Shown piece after piece: positions 29,280-38,175 of a stretch of DNA of 64,000 bases. The translations under genes and the position numbers were made by a program. Numbering within the stretch: position 1 is the stretch's first letter; each line of letters starts with the position of its first letter. The notes below the pieces were generated by a model. That model saw only the letters and a program-made list of their open reading frames with translations, was not told where the DNA came from and did not search any database. Source of the DNA: Gemmataceae bacterium (GTDB lineage: Bacteria; Planctomycetota; Planctomycetia; Gemmatales; Gemmataceae); the NCBI GenBank assembly GCA_901538445.1, contig LR594584.1, positions 124,001 through 188,000 of the forward strand, written 5' to 3'.

Positions 29280-30438
29280 TAGTGGTTCACCACGGCTGAT
29301 TTGTCTGTTTCGATCACCGGGTAGAGCCGTTTCAGCCTCGTTCTTGCGTCGGTCGTCGTGAACTGCCAATCGGCTGCGACAGCGGCAGCATTGCGATCCC
29401 GCTCCCAGGAAGCCACCTCTCGCCTCAAGGTTTCCATGTCGGGGATGCGGCGATCCAGACACTGCCGGGCCAGAACACTCAGCTCGCACTCGGCCACGTT
29501 CAGCCACGACCCGTGTTTGGGCGTGTAGTGCCACTCCAACCGCTCGCACAACCGCCGGGCCTCAGCCGCCTCGAATGCCTGGTAGAGCGAGGCCGGTGTG
29601 TGGGTGGATAAGTTGTCCAGCACCAGCACCACCTTCTCGGCGTCCGGGTACTGCTCATCCACCAACCGTCGGACGAAGCGGGCGAAGTCCACGCTCGTCT
29701 TTCGCTCCGTGACCTCCACGTGCCGCCGCCCGGCCAGAGGCTCGAACGCCAGGAATAGGTTGACCACACCAGCCCGGACGTACTCGTGATCGACCTTCGC
29801 CACGGAGCCGGGGCGGATCGGCAGTGGCTCCCGAGTGTCTCCGATGAGTTGCTTACCACCCTCGTCGACGCACACCACGGGGCGGGTGTCGTCGGGCGGC
29901 CGGTGGTACACGGCCAGCACGTCTTCCATGTTCGCCACGAACGCGGCGTTGGCCTTCGGCGGGATCACCCACTGCTGCTTGAGCCACGGCTTGATGTCGT
30001 TTTTTTCAGCGTCCGCCGAACCGTCTCGTCGGAGACGGCATCCACCACCCGCAGCTCGACGAGGCGGTCGGCCAACAGTTGCAATGTCCACCGCCCACGA
30101 CCGTCCGGGGCTGGGGAGCACGCCAGGGCAACGAGTCGGGCTTCCTGTTCGCCGTCCAGCTTCCGGTATCGTCGCCCGGTCGGTTTCTTCCGATGCACGG
30201 CCGCATCCAACCCGCCCTCTGCAAATGCCTTGCGGATGCGGGCGACGGTCCGGACACCACAGCCGAGGGCCGTTGCAATTGCTTCGTCGCCCAAGCCAGG
30301 CCCATCGGCGTCGGCCTTGAGCAGGACCTGGGCGTGAGTGAGGACGCGGGCCGGGTGCGTACCCGTTCGGACCAGCCGGACGAGCCGTTGGCGTTCGTCG
30401 GTGGTCAGGCGGACGACATGCTTGGGCTTCCGTGACAC
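29279..30438 (-). CDS. IS630-family transposase, copy 2
   Basis: Same two-frame transposase and A7 slip site as copy 1. Here the third base of the TAG stop is supplied by the terminal C of the neighbouring IS copy (29279) plus the shared TA. Confidence 0.88.
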
Positions 30439-30499
30439 GAGATCTCCTCCAAGGGTGGAGGAGACCTTACGGAATGCCAAATGAAATGTGGTGGACCAC
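29282..30499 (-). mobile_element. IS630-family insertion sequence, copy 2
   Basis: It appears identical to copy 1 base for base, and shares the single TA at 29280-29281 with copy 1 and the TA at 30500-30501 with copy 3. There are no spacer bases beyond these dinucleotides. Confidence 0.93.
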
Positions 30500-31658
30500 T
30501 AGTGGTTCACCACGGCTGATTTGTCTGTTTCGATCACCGGGTAGAGCCGTTTCAGCCTCGTTCTTGCGTCGGTCGTCGTGAACTGCCAATCGGCTGCGAC
30601 AGCGGCAGCATTGCGATCCCGCTCCCAGGAAGCCACCTCTCGCCTCAAGGTTTCCATGTCGGGGATGCGGCGATCCAGACACTGCCGGGCCAGAACACTC
30701 AGCTCGCACTCGGCCACGTTCAGCCACGACCCGTGTTTGGGCGTGTAGTGCCACTCCAACCGCTCGCACAACCGCCGGGCCTCAGCCGCCTCGAATGCCT
30801 GGTAGAGCGAGGCCGGTGTGTGGGTGGATAAGTTGTCCAGCACCAGCACCACCTTCTCGGCGTCCGGGTACTGCTCATCCACCAACCGTCGGACGAAGCG
30901 GGCGAAGTCCACGCTCGTCTTTCGCTCCGTGACCTCCACGTGCCGCCGCCCGGCCAGAGGCTCGAACGCCAGGAATAGGTTGACCACACCAGCCCGGACG
31001 TACTCGTGATCGACCTTCGCCACGGAGCCGGGGCGGATCGGCAGTGGCTCCCGAGTGTCTCCGATGAGTTGCTTACCACCCTCGTCGACGCACACCACGG
31101 GGCGGGTGTCGTCGGGCGGCCGGTGGTACACGGCCAGCACGTCTTCCATGTTCGCCACGAACGCGGCGTTGGCCTTCGGCGGGATCACCCACTGCTGCTT
31201 GAGCCACGGCTTGATGTCGTTTTTTTCAGCGTCCGCCGAACCGTCTCGTCGGAGACGGCATCCACCACCCGCAGCTCGACGAGGCGGTCGGCCAACAGTT
31301 GCAATGTCCACCGCCCACGACCGTCCGGGGCTGGGGAGCACGCCAGGGCAACGAGTCGGGCTTCCTGTTCGCCGTCCAGCTTCCGGTATCGTCGCCCGGT
31401 CGGTTTCTTCCGATGCACGGCCGCATCCAACCCGCCCTCTGCAAATGCCTTGCGGATGCGGGCGACGGTCCGGACACCACAGCCGAGGGCCGTTGCAATT
31501 GCTTCGTCGCCCAAGCCAGGCCCATCGGCGTCGGCCTTGAGCAGGACCTGGGCGTGAGTGAGGACGCGGGCCGGGTGCGTACCCGTTCGGACCAGCCGGA
31601 CGAGCCGTTGGCGTTCGTCGGTGGTCAGGCGGACGACATGCTTGGGCTTCCGTGACAC
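30499..31658 (-). CDS. IS630-family transposase, copy 3
   Basis: Same two-frame transposase and A7 slip site as copy 1, with its stop codon completed by the end of copy 2. Confidence 0.88.
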
Positions 31659-31719
31659 GAGATCTCCTCCAAGGGTGGAGGAGACCTTACGGAATGCCAA
31701 ATGAAATGTGGTGGACCAC
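30502..31719 (-). mobile_element. IS630-family insertion sequence, copy 3
   Basis: It appears identical to copies 1 and 2. Its right end abuts the TA (31720-31721) inside the stop codon of the membrane protein gene at 31719-32525. Confidence 0.93.
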
Positions 31720-32525
31720 TAGTTCCAGCCCGGCCAGTCAGCCTTGTACCTTCCGGGCTCCGAATAGAAGTCCTGGAAGTCTTCAGGGATGTACCCGCCG
31801 CGCTCGACCGTCACGATGACCTCGTCGATCCCGGCGTCGAGGGCGTACTGCCGCCACAGCAGCCCGACGAGGTACAGGACCAACGACGCGCCGGTGAGCA
31901 GCGCGCCAGCGCCGAGCAGGCTCTCGTTCAGCGTGTACCCGTGCTCCAGGCACGCGAGCGAGGCGGCCACCGCGCCCGCCGCGAGTACCGGGCTGACGAG
32001 TCGGAAGATCCGGAGCTTCGGGTACCAGAACCGGACGCCCGGCACGCCCCGGTCCAGCATCTCCAGCCGCCCGCGGTCGATCTCCCGCACCGCGTCTTCG
32101 TGGTTCCGCTTGAGGTTGCGGTTCGGATTATACAGCGCCTCGTGCAGGTAGATCAGAGCGATGAGCCCCGAGTAGGCGGCTGCCACGCCGGCACCGGTCC
32201 TCGTCCCGATGGACTGGTAGGACGCCGCGATCGCCACCGCGCCGAGGACGACGACGGCGAAGAACACGACGGCGATCGCGATCGCCGTGAACCGGCCCCC
32301 GAGCATGTGGGGCTGGTAGAAGCCGCACTGGGGGCACGGGCACGGCATGTCGCCACGCTTCTGGAACTCGGCGTAGTACGCGCCGACGCCCTCGGCGGTC
32401 GCCCCGGCCTCGATCCCCGACTCGGGTTGTGCGTGACGATTTAAATAACGGAACCGGGCATAGCACGCCCGGCACTGGTTCCGGACCCAGATCCGAACGT
32501 AGACGGTCAACTCGCGCGATGCCAT
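31719..32525 (-). CDS. Membrane protein with zinc-ribbon segment, unknown function
   Basis: The 268-residue protein has two Cys pairs near the N-terminus (CRACYARF and CPCPQCGFYQPH), suggesting a zinc ribbon. Two hydrophobic hairpins follow: about residues 78-130 (FTAIAIAVVFFAVVVLGAVA, then YSGLIALIYL) and about 180-230. The ATG at 32525 is preferred over an upstream one because the earlier residues are unlike coding sequence. The IS630 array is inserted exactly in its TAG stop codon, and the insertion rebuilds TAG, so the protein is unchanged. Confidence 0.65.
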   Translation of the reverse strand: MASRELTVYVRIWVRNQCRACYARFRYLNRHAQPESGIEAGATAEGVGAYYAEFQKRGDMPCPCPQCGFYQPHMLGGRFTAIAIAVVFFAVVVLGAVAIAASYQSIGTRTGAGVAAAYSGLIALIYLHEALYNPNRNLKRNHEDAVREIDRGRLEMLDRGVPGVRFWYPKLRIFRLVSPVLAAGAVAASLACLEHGYTLNESLLGAGALLTGASLVLYLVGLLWRQYALDAGIDEVIVTVERGGYIPEDFQDFYSEPGRYKADWPGWN

Positions 32526-32732
32526 CTGTGATCGGCCTCCAGATGTCGGACTACTGCGGCCCACAGCAAAGGGGATGGCACGCCAGCGGCTATGAATCAC
32601 GCAGGCGAATGGGAGGTCGTATTGCCTTAAGATATGTTTGAATCGACCCGCTGCCCAGGTCCCCGGCGTTGGTGGGGCGGTTCAGCTCGACTCAGAACCA
32701 GCCTTCCCCCGGGGCACGCTGAGTTGCGCGGT

Positions 32733-33413
32733 TTAAGCTGAGGGGACGTTGGTGGTGCGGTCCCCGAGCCACACTGGGCGATCGGCCGTTCGCGGGAGGA
32801 CCTGGAGGCCCGCTCGCGGGTCGCGCCGCAGCAGTGCCGCTAGCCCTTCGAACCCGTGCTCCTGCACGAAGTCGGCAAGTGCCCCGAGCGTCGTCGAACA
32901 GGATCGGGCAGTTCGGGCCGCGTGGAGGAGCGACCAGAAGTCGGCATGGTCGAACAACTCGGCGACGTGCGGCCCGTCCGTGAGGTCGGTGAGGAGGGGC
33001 ATTGCACCCGTCTGGACCGCCAGGTTACTGCGCAGCTCGACTTTCGCCCTCGCCGTGTGGAGCGCGACCGCGCCCGTTGCCCCGCGGTTGTAGGGCCTCG
33101 GGTAGTTCAGCGCGATCGAGCGGAGGTCCCGAGCGGCGAGCCGAGTAAGGGGGAACACGTCCTCCCTGGTCGCGTAGATGATCGTCGCCTCCGATCCCGG
33201 CTGGTCGATGCGGATGGAGAGCCCGAGTTCGCGCCGCCTTGGGGCGTGCAGGCCCGCGAAGCCAACGTCGTAGCCGCCAGCGCGGACTAACGTACAGATC
33301 GAAAAGGTCGCACCGACTGTGGAGCGCCCCTTCACGAAACCGGGGCGGATGCCCGGGTCCTCGTTCACGAGGTGGGCGGCGACGCCGTAGGCAAACAGAT
33401 TCGAGATCGTCAC
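32733..33413 (-). CDS. Uncharacterised protein
   Basis: A 226-residue protein of unknown family with no signal peptide or membrane segment. It has ordinary amino-acid composition and good third-position GC, so it is probably real. The start is a GTG at 33413 with GGAGGAAA just upstream; the residues before it would be read through a strong palindrome. It lies beside the P4-like primase gene and may belong to the same element. Confidence 0.6.
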   Translation of the reverse strand: MTISNLFAYGVAAHLVNEDPGIRPGFVKGRSTVGATFSICTLVRAGGYDVGFAGLHAPRRRELGLSIRIDQPGSEATIIYATREDVFPLTRLAARDLRSIALNYPRPYNRGATGAVALHTARAKVELRSNLAVQTGAMPLLTDLTDGPHVAELFDHADFWSLLHAARTARSCSTTLGALADFVQEHGFEGLAALLRRDPRAGLQVLPRTADRPVWLGDRTTNVPSA

Positions 33414-33429
33414 TGGTGGTTTCCTCCAA

Positions 33430-33464
33430 CGTGTGACCGGTCCGGCTCCCGGACCGGTCACACG
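33430..33464. promoter_or_regulatory. Perfect palindrome upstream of the 33413 start
   Basis: Fourteen-base perfect arms CGTGTGACCGGTCC (33430-33443) and its complement (33451-33464) around a 7-base loop. It ends about ten bases before the ribosome-binding site of the minus-strand gene, so it may be an operator or an RNA hairpin acting on initiation. The arms contain the same GGTCACA motif as the nearby repeats. Confidence 0.6.
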
Positions 33465-33626
33465 CGATCATGTGCAGGCACTTGGACTTGAGGCGAGTGC
33501 GACCGGTGACCGGTCGGGCGGCCTACGGTGCTTACTGGTCTTTTTGTGCACGCCTCTCGGGCGTAGCGTCCCAGGGGGGGGGGGGGGGCGCAGCGTTTGG
33601 GTTGTAGAAGGACGACTCTTCAGAAA

Positions 33627-33740
33627 CCGGTCACAACGGTCACAGAGAGAGAAAATCGATTGAAAAGCGTTGATATGAAACGACTTGCGCTGTGACCGCT
33701 TGGCCGGGCCGTGCGGTCACACACGGTCACAGCGGTCACA
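33627..33740. repeat. Iteron-like cluster of NCGGTCACA
   Basis: The 9-mer CGGTCACA with one variable leading base occurs at 33627-33635 and 33636-33644 (adjacent), inverted at 33691-33699, and at 33713-33721, 33723-33731 and 33732-33740 (nearly contiguous). Further copies lie in the palindrome at 33430-33464 and at 33506-33513. The cluster ends eight bases from the stop of the primase-helicase gene. Iterons are typical of plasmid and phage replication origins; operator function is the alternative. Confidence 0.65.
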
Positions 33741-33747
33741 AAAAACC

Positions 33748-36162
33748 CTACGCCGCCGACTGGGGCGCTCCGTGCTCGTCGGTCCAGGCCAGCCCGAGCA
33801 GTGTCTTGAGGGTCCGTTTCCCGTCCCGCTTGACGCCACGGGACACGTTCGGGATGGTGCGGCGCAGTTCCTTGGTGAACTGGGCGTGCCCGAGCGGCGC
33901 GTAGCCGTGGTCCCTCATCCACCACGAGTACCACTTGTATAGGTCCAGCGACGGGATCGCCGCGTCCCCCTCGGCCGCCCGCACGTGATCAGCCAAAAAA
34001 TCCGCCGTCGGGTTGCTGTCCTTCTTGTGCTCGTCAACCGCGGCCCGGACGCACGCAGGCACCGTGAACTTGCCCACCTCGCGCAGCGACTTGAGCCCCG
34101 CCAGCGCCCAGTTTAACATCCCCGGCGTCTCACCAATCGTGTCCCAGTGGCGGGGCTTGTCCATCCCCGCCACCCGCTCGGCCTCGGGGATGACGACCAT
34201 CAACGGCACGAGGAGCAGCCGCCGCCACAGCCCGCCCGATCGGTCCGTGAACCGCGGGACTGTGTTCGTACAGAACATTAGCTTCGCGGTCGGGCGGGCC
34301 GACAGGATCGGCTTGTTCTTCTGGTTGAAAGCCATCGCCCCGCCGCTCGTGTACGTCTTCAGGATGCCCTCGTTCGCCTTGTCGATTTCCGCCATATCAT
34401 CGGGCACGTTCACGAGCTTCCCGAGCGTGTACCCGAGGTCGAACGTGCCAGAGAAGCGCTCCAGCGAAACGTGGGACGCGCTCTCCTGCCCGACGACCGC
34501 AAGCAGCCCGCCGACCAGGGTGCTCTTACCGTTCGCCCCCTCGCCGAGCAGGACTAGGAAGCGTTGGTAATCCGTCGAGGTGGTCAGGCAATAGCCGAAC
34601 CATTGCTGGAGCAGGGCGATCAACTCGGCGTCGCCGCCACAGATCCTGGCCACCGCCCGCTCCCACGTCGGGCACCTGGCCGCCGGGTCGAAGTTGTAGG
34701 GCAGGACGTACATCCCGAGGAAGTCCGGCGTGTGCGGGCGCAGCTCGCCCGTCTCGATGTCGAGCAGCCCATTGCGGAGGACGAGCGTCGGCCCCGACCG
34801 GCCCGCCCCCGGCAGCCAGGCGTTGAGCGGCAGCAGTCCGCCCCCGACCCGCTCGGCCCCGCGCGCCTCGATGGCCGCGACGACGTTGTCCCGCAGCGCC
34901 CGCCCCACCTTCGGCGGGTCGGCCGGGTTCGCCTGCTGGGCCTCGCCTTCGAGGAAGCGCCAGACTCGCGCCTTCAAGGTTGCCGCGTCGAGTTCCTCGT
35001 AGTGGCGGCCGCCGTACACGAAGTACCGACCCGCGCTGAACAGGACCGGCCACCGCGCGACAAACGCCTCGGCCAGCGGCGACGGGTCGCCCCACAGCCG
35101 AGGAGGGGCTGCGTCGCGCTCTTTCAGTTTGCAGCCGAGAGGGCGCTCTGCGTCCGGCTCCGCGTTCATCGCGCTGTCAAGTTTGTGCTCCAACTCGCTG
35201 TCCGACCACTTCTCGTGGAGGCGGTCGTTGAATTCTCCCAGGAGCGCGAGGGCCTCGGTGCGGTCCGTGACAGCGAAGTCGTTCACGATGATGCGCGCAG
35301 TGCGGTACGTAGCGTTGTGTCCGCCCCGGCCGCTGACCGCAGGATCGACGGACCGGAGATACCCTCGGCACCGGCGCACGCGCTCCTCCATCGGCACGGT
35401 GACCGTGTCCGCCTCCGTCGCCGTCGCCGCTGTCATCGGTTCATCCACGACTACATCAGCCCGCATCCCCCTCACCTTCTTGGGCCGCTTCAGCGACTTG
35501 GCACCCTTCTGCCGCGCGCCCAGGGCTTCGGCGAACTTGTCGATCGCGGTCATCAACTCACCATGGGGCAGCACCGCTGCCTTCTCGATCCCGCAGCCCT
35601 CCTCCCAGGCCCGCCGTTCGCCGCTCTTGTGCAGGCTCGGCGGGGCGATAACCTGACCGCCCGTCCCGATGACGTCGAACAGCCCCGGTCCCCGTCCGAC
35701 TTCCCCCTCCCCCAGTGCCTTCTCGAAGTGCAGCAACTTTGGTCCCCGCTTCCCGACCGGAACGTCCACTGTGGCTCCCGCGGCGTTACTCTCCGCGTCG
35801 GCCGGGACGCCGGTCACGAAGTAGTACCGGTGCGACCTCTGCTTCCCCGGACGCCCCTCGACCGCTCCGGTCGGGGGCAGGAAGTCGTCGGCCCGAGCGA
35901 GGGCTTCGGTCGCGTCGAGGTCGACACAAACCAGGTACTGTCCCGGGCGGCCCCCGTCGGACAAATGCCCGCACTGGATGCCGATACCATCACCTTCCCG
36001 GAACTCGTGGCCCTCGGCCGAGCGGCTGGTCCAGCCCCGGTCCGTCGGCGTCTTCTCGCCCGGCTTGATCCGGGCGAGTGCGATTCCCTTCGATCTGTAC
36101 TCTTCTGCGGCCTGCCCGACGTGTGCCATCCCTTGGGTGCCATTTTTTTGATCAACTTGCAT
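33748..36162 (-). CDS. Phage/plasmid primase-polymerase and D5/P4-like helicase
   Basis: The 804-residue protein has an N-terminal bifunctional primase-polymerase domain (about residues 10-230; GIGIQCG..., YLVCVDLDA and a later DVIGTGGQVIAPPS). A D5-N-like linker and a superfamily 3 helicase follow, with Walker A LGEGANGKSTLV, Walker B-like NVPDDMAEID and sensor segment AKLMFCTNTVPRF. Such proteins start replication of satellites, plasmids and integrated islands such as P4. The ATG at 36162 has AGGTGA upstream. It is probably co-transcribed with the small HTH gene upstream; the repeat cluster at its 3' end may be its origin. Confidence 0.85.
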   Translation of the reverse strand: MQVDQKNGTQGMAHVGQAAEEYRSKGIALARIKPGEKTPTDRGWTSRSAEGHEFREGDGIGIQCGHLSDGGRPGQYLVCVDLDATEALARADDFLPPTGAVEGRPGKQRSHRYYFVTGVPADAESNAAGATVDVPVGKRGPKLLHFEKALGEGEVGRGPGLFDVIGTGGQVIAPPSLHKSGERRAWEEGCGIEKAAVLPHGELMTAIDKFAEALGARQKGAKSLKRPKKVRGMRADVVVDEPMTAATATEADTVTVPMEERVRRCRGYLRSVDPAVSGRGGHNATYRTARIIVNDFAVTDRTEALALLGEFNDRLHEKWSDSELEHKLDSAMNAEPDAERPLGCKLKERDAAPPRLWGDPSPLAEAFVARWPVLFSAGRYFVYGGRHYEELDAATLKARVWRFLEGEAQQANPADPPKVGRALRDNVVAAIEARGAERVGGGLLPLNAWLPGAGRSGPTLVLRNGLLDIETGELRPHTPDFLGMYVLPYNFDPAARCPTWERAVARICGGDAELIALLQQWFGYCLTTSTDYQRFLVLLGEGANGKSTLVGGLLAVVGQESASHVSLERFSGTFDLGYTLGKLVNVPDDMAEIDKANEGILKTYTSGGAMAFNQKNKPILSARPTAKLMFCTNTVPRFTDRSGGLWRRLLLVPLMVVIPEAERVAGMDKPRHWDTIGETPGMLNWALAGLKSLREVGKFTVPACVRAAVDEHKKDSNPTADFLADHVRAAEGDAAIPSLDLYKWYSWWMRDHGYAPLGHAQFTKELRRTIPNVSRGVKRDGKRTLKTLLGLAWTDEHGAPQSAA

Positions 36163-36266
36163 CACTTCACCTACATGCTCGCGAACCTCCTGCGGCCGCC
36201 AAAAGCGCGGCATCGGCCACCCGGGGGCGTGACGAAACGCTCGTCACGCCCCCGGGCTTCAGTGAG

Positions 36267-36473
36267 TCACCCGGCCACGTCCGCCCGCCCCCCAGCGGCG
36301 ATCCACTTCAAAACCACTTGCCGCGACCACCGAGGCGGCCGAGACATTCCCGGCACGACCGGGGGCAATACGCCTCGCGCGCGGAGACGCTCGACGGTTC
36401 GCGTCGAGACGCCCAGCCGCTCGGCGAGGGCGCGCTTCGAGAGAACCAGGGACACTGCACGACTGCCTGACAT
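36267..36473 (-). CDS. Excisionase/AlpA-like small HTH protein
   Basis: A 68-residue protein with a MerR-like helix-turn-helix (LSKRALAERLGVSTRTVERL, then PPRWSRQVVLKWI). It is typical of excisionases and AlpA-type regulators that control island excision or replication genes. The ATG at 36473 has GGAGGG upstream. It sits upstream of the primase-helicase in the same direction. Confidence 0.75.
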   Translation of the reverse strand: MSGSRAVSLVLSKRALAERLGVSTRTVERLRARGVLPPVVPGMSRPPRWSRQVVLKWIAAGGRADVAG

Positions 36474-36776
36474 GAGAAACCCTCCGTTCGGACCCTCCAC
36501 CTGCAAGGGTAATCGGTCCGGGCGACAAACCGCGGCGGAGAAGCCCACAGCGCGTCGACCCTCTATCTCATAAATGCCGCTCGCGGGGGGGGATCGGGAT
36601 TTTTTGCCGGAGCGTAATTCCCCTGCGAATGCGGCCGGCCGGAGCGTCTCGCGCCACGCCCGCTCGGCCGGCCGGCCACGGGAACGGTTCCGCCGGCCGC
36701 TCGCCGGTGCTCAGGAAGTGCGCATCGGCCCGAGCCGGCGGCGATCGAAGGGAGCCGTGAGTAGCGATGGTGCGGG
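36474..36776. other. Spacer between HTH gene and helicase remnant
   Basis: About 300 bases with no credible gene. There is a G8 run followed by a T6 run near 36585-36605. Confidence 0.45.
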
Positions 36777-37448
36777 TCAGATCGGATCGACCGCAGGCGG
36801 ACTGCCAGCGCGGTAGACCCGCGCGACGCCTCCGGCCGGCAGCGGGAACGTGACCGCCGGCTCCTGCCGCTCGACCTCGCGCAAGGTCGCTTGGATGAAG
36901 CCCAGCCCGCGGGCCGCCGGCTCGCAAGACAGCATCGCTGGCAACCCGTCGACCAGCGGCTTGGGCAGGAACAGGACGGTCTTCGACCCCGCCCGGGTGA
37001 CGGAGACGTTCAGCCGCTGGAGCCCGTAGATGAACTCGGACTCGCGGAGCGCGTGCTCCGGGTCCGACACGCCGTAGCTGACGACGACCGCCTCGGCCTC
37101 CTGCCCTTGCATCTTGTCCACCGTGTCGACGAACGGTGCAGAGGTCCACTCGCGCCGGGCCGACAGCTCACGCTTGATGCAGCGGATGTGGGCGCGGTGC
37201 GGGCTGACCACGAACACGCCCCGGGCGAAGAAAGTCGCGTCCGACGCGTACGGGCCGGGGCCGTCGCACAGCCGCTCCCGCAGGGCGACCACGAGGTCGG
37301 CTGCGAGGCCCGCCTCGACCGGGTTCGCCGCGCCCGCGGGCGGGCCGTCGAGCACGACCACCACGAGCGGGAACGCCGGGTCCAGGCACGCCGCGGCGAA
37401 CGGAGACAGCCCCGCCGACGAGTCGAGCCGGAGCCGACGCGCGGCCAC
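36777..37448 (-). pseudogene. 5'-truncated superfamily 1 helicase (DNA2/UPF1-like C-terminal domain)
   Basis: The frame encodes the C-terminal helicase motifs FVDTVDKMQGQEAEAVVVSYG (given as its span; motif V/Va) and LNVSVTRAGS (motif VI). The Walker A half is missing. Traces of the preceding region (AAYGGR, LPELDALSR, YESLAGKR) continue to about 37656 in other frames, so the gene has lost its N-terminus and carries frameshifts. Full-length relatives exceed 700 residues. It lies next to the attachment-site fragment and was probably cut by island insertion. Confidence 0.7.
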
Positions 37449-37755
37449 CGCGGCGTCGAAACCTCAGTACGGTTTCGACCTGCTTTTGGATGTCGTGCCG
37501 CTTGCCTGCCAGTGACTCGTACCGGCCAGCACTGCGGCGGCGTTGGGCCGCGCGAGAGTGCGTCGAGTTCCGGCAGCCCCTCCCGCCATAGGCCGCCAGG
37601 TGCTGCTTGCCACGGATCGTAAGGTTGGTCAGCCGCGAGACGTCTCGCAATTGCATTTCGGCCCGGCAGTGTGTGGCTTACCTGGACCGTTGGCGGTGGT
37701 GCTGTCGAACTGAACGGCTGCCTGCGAAGTGGTGGGCCGAGTCCAAAAAAGAAGA

Positions 37756-37784
37756 AACCGTGCCGGCTAGTTGCCTGCACGGTT
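37756..37784 (-). terminator. Rho-independent terminator (minus strand)
   Basis: Eight-base arms AACCGTGC/GCACGGTT. The minus-strand transcript continues with TCTTCTTTTTT. It lies downstream of the tRNA fragment and its nearer terminator. Confidence 0.6.
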
Positions 37785-37793
37785 CCCTGCATT

Positions 37794-37819
37794 AAAAAAG
37801 GAGGGCTTCGCGAAACCCT
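37794..37819 (-). terminator. Rho-independent terminator downstream of the tRNA fragment
   Basis: The stem AGGGTTTCG/CGAAGCCCT (one G-T pair) is followed on the minus strand by CC and six T. It begins about 12 bases after the tRNA 3' end, as expected for the native terminator of the original tRNA gene. Confidence 0.75.
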
Positions 37820-37831
37820 TGATTTTCTAGT

Positions 37832-37878
37832 ATGCCCGACAGGAGTTGAACCTGTAACCTTCGGCTCCGGAGGCCCGC
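37832..37878 (-). pseudogene. tRNA-Arg(CCG) 3' fragment, probable prophage attachment site
   Basis: On the minus strand the sequence reads as the anticodon loop CTCCGGA (anticodon CCG), 3' anticodon strand GCCGA, variable AGGTT, an intact T-arm (ACAGG-TTCAACT-CCTGT) and the acceptor 3' strand CGGGCAT. The 5' anticodon strand pairs at only three of five positions, and no D-arm or acceptor 5' half follows. Only the 3' half is present, as at the end of an element integrated into a tRNA gene. The prophage genes begin on the 5' side; an intact copy should lie at the other prophage end, beyond this window. Confidence 0.7.
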
Positions 37879-38175
37879 CGAAAGTCCCCCGCCGAGCAGC
37901 CGCAAGTCCCGCCGCCTGAAGCACTTTTCTTCCGACCCGACCTGTTCAGGGCCGAGCCCGACACCCCGCAAAACCTGCTCGAAACCCGAGGGTACCGGCC
38001 CCGCCGTGGGTAGCCGTGGGTAGTACCCGGAACGCGCCCGCAGAATCAACACCGACCCCCGCGTAAGAGGCGTAAGAGCCGGTCTTACGTTGCTTGCGTC
38101 GCGCCCCGGGTGGTTTAGAGTGGTGGTGTCGGTGGTGAACGCGAGAACAGTAATTCCGAACGAAGCGGTGCGCCC

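Larger units (their letters stand above)
33414..33747. other. Regulatory or origin-like spacer
   Basis: No gene. It contains the palindrome at 33430-33464, a run of 15 G (33574-33588) and the CGGTCACA cluster at 33627-33740, listed separately. GC drops and A/T-rich patches appear around 33590-33690. Confidence 0.6.
37449..38175. other. Junction region between island and prophage
   Basis: No intact gene. It holds helicase remnants (to about 37656), two minus-strand terminators, the tRNA fragment, and a leader with GTAAGAGGCGTAAGAGCCGG and its partial complement TCTTAC (about 38062-38092) before the first prophage gene. Confidence 0.6.

Noticed and set aside
28060-31721. Long terminal repeats or a composite transposon with cargo
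   Set aside because: The three units are complete IS630 elements joined end to end, with no cargo between them.
31719-32525. Membrane protein truncated by IS insertion
   Set aside because: The insertion is within the TAG stop codon and restores TAG, so the coding sequence is unaltered.
37832-37878. Functional tRNA gene
   Set aside because: Only the 3' half is present; the 5' anticodon strand pairs poorly and no D-arm or acceptor 5' strand follows.
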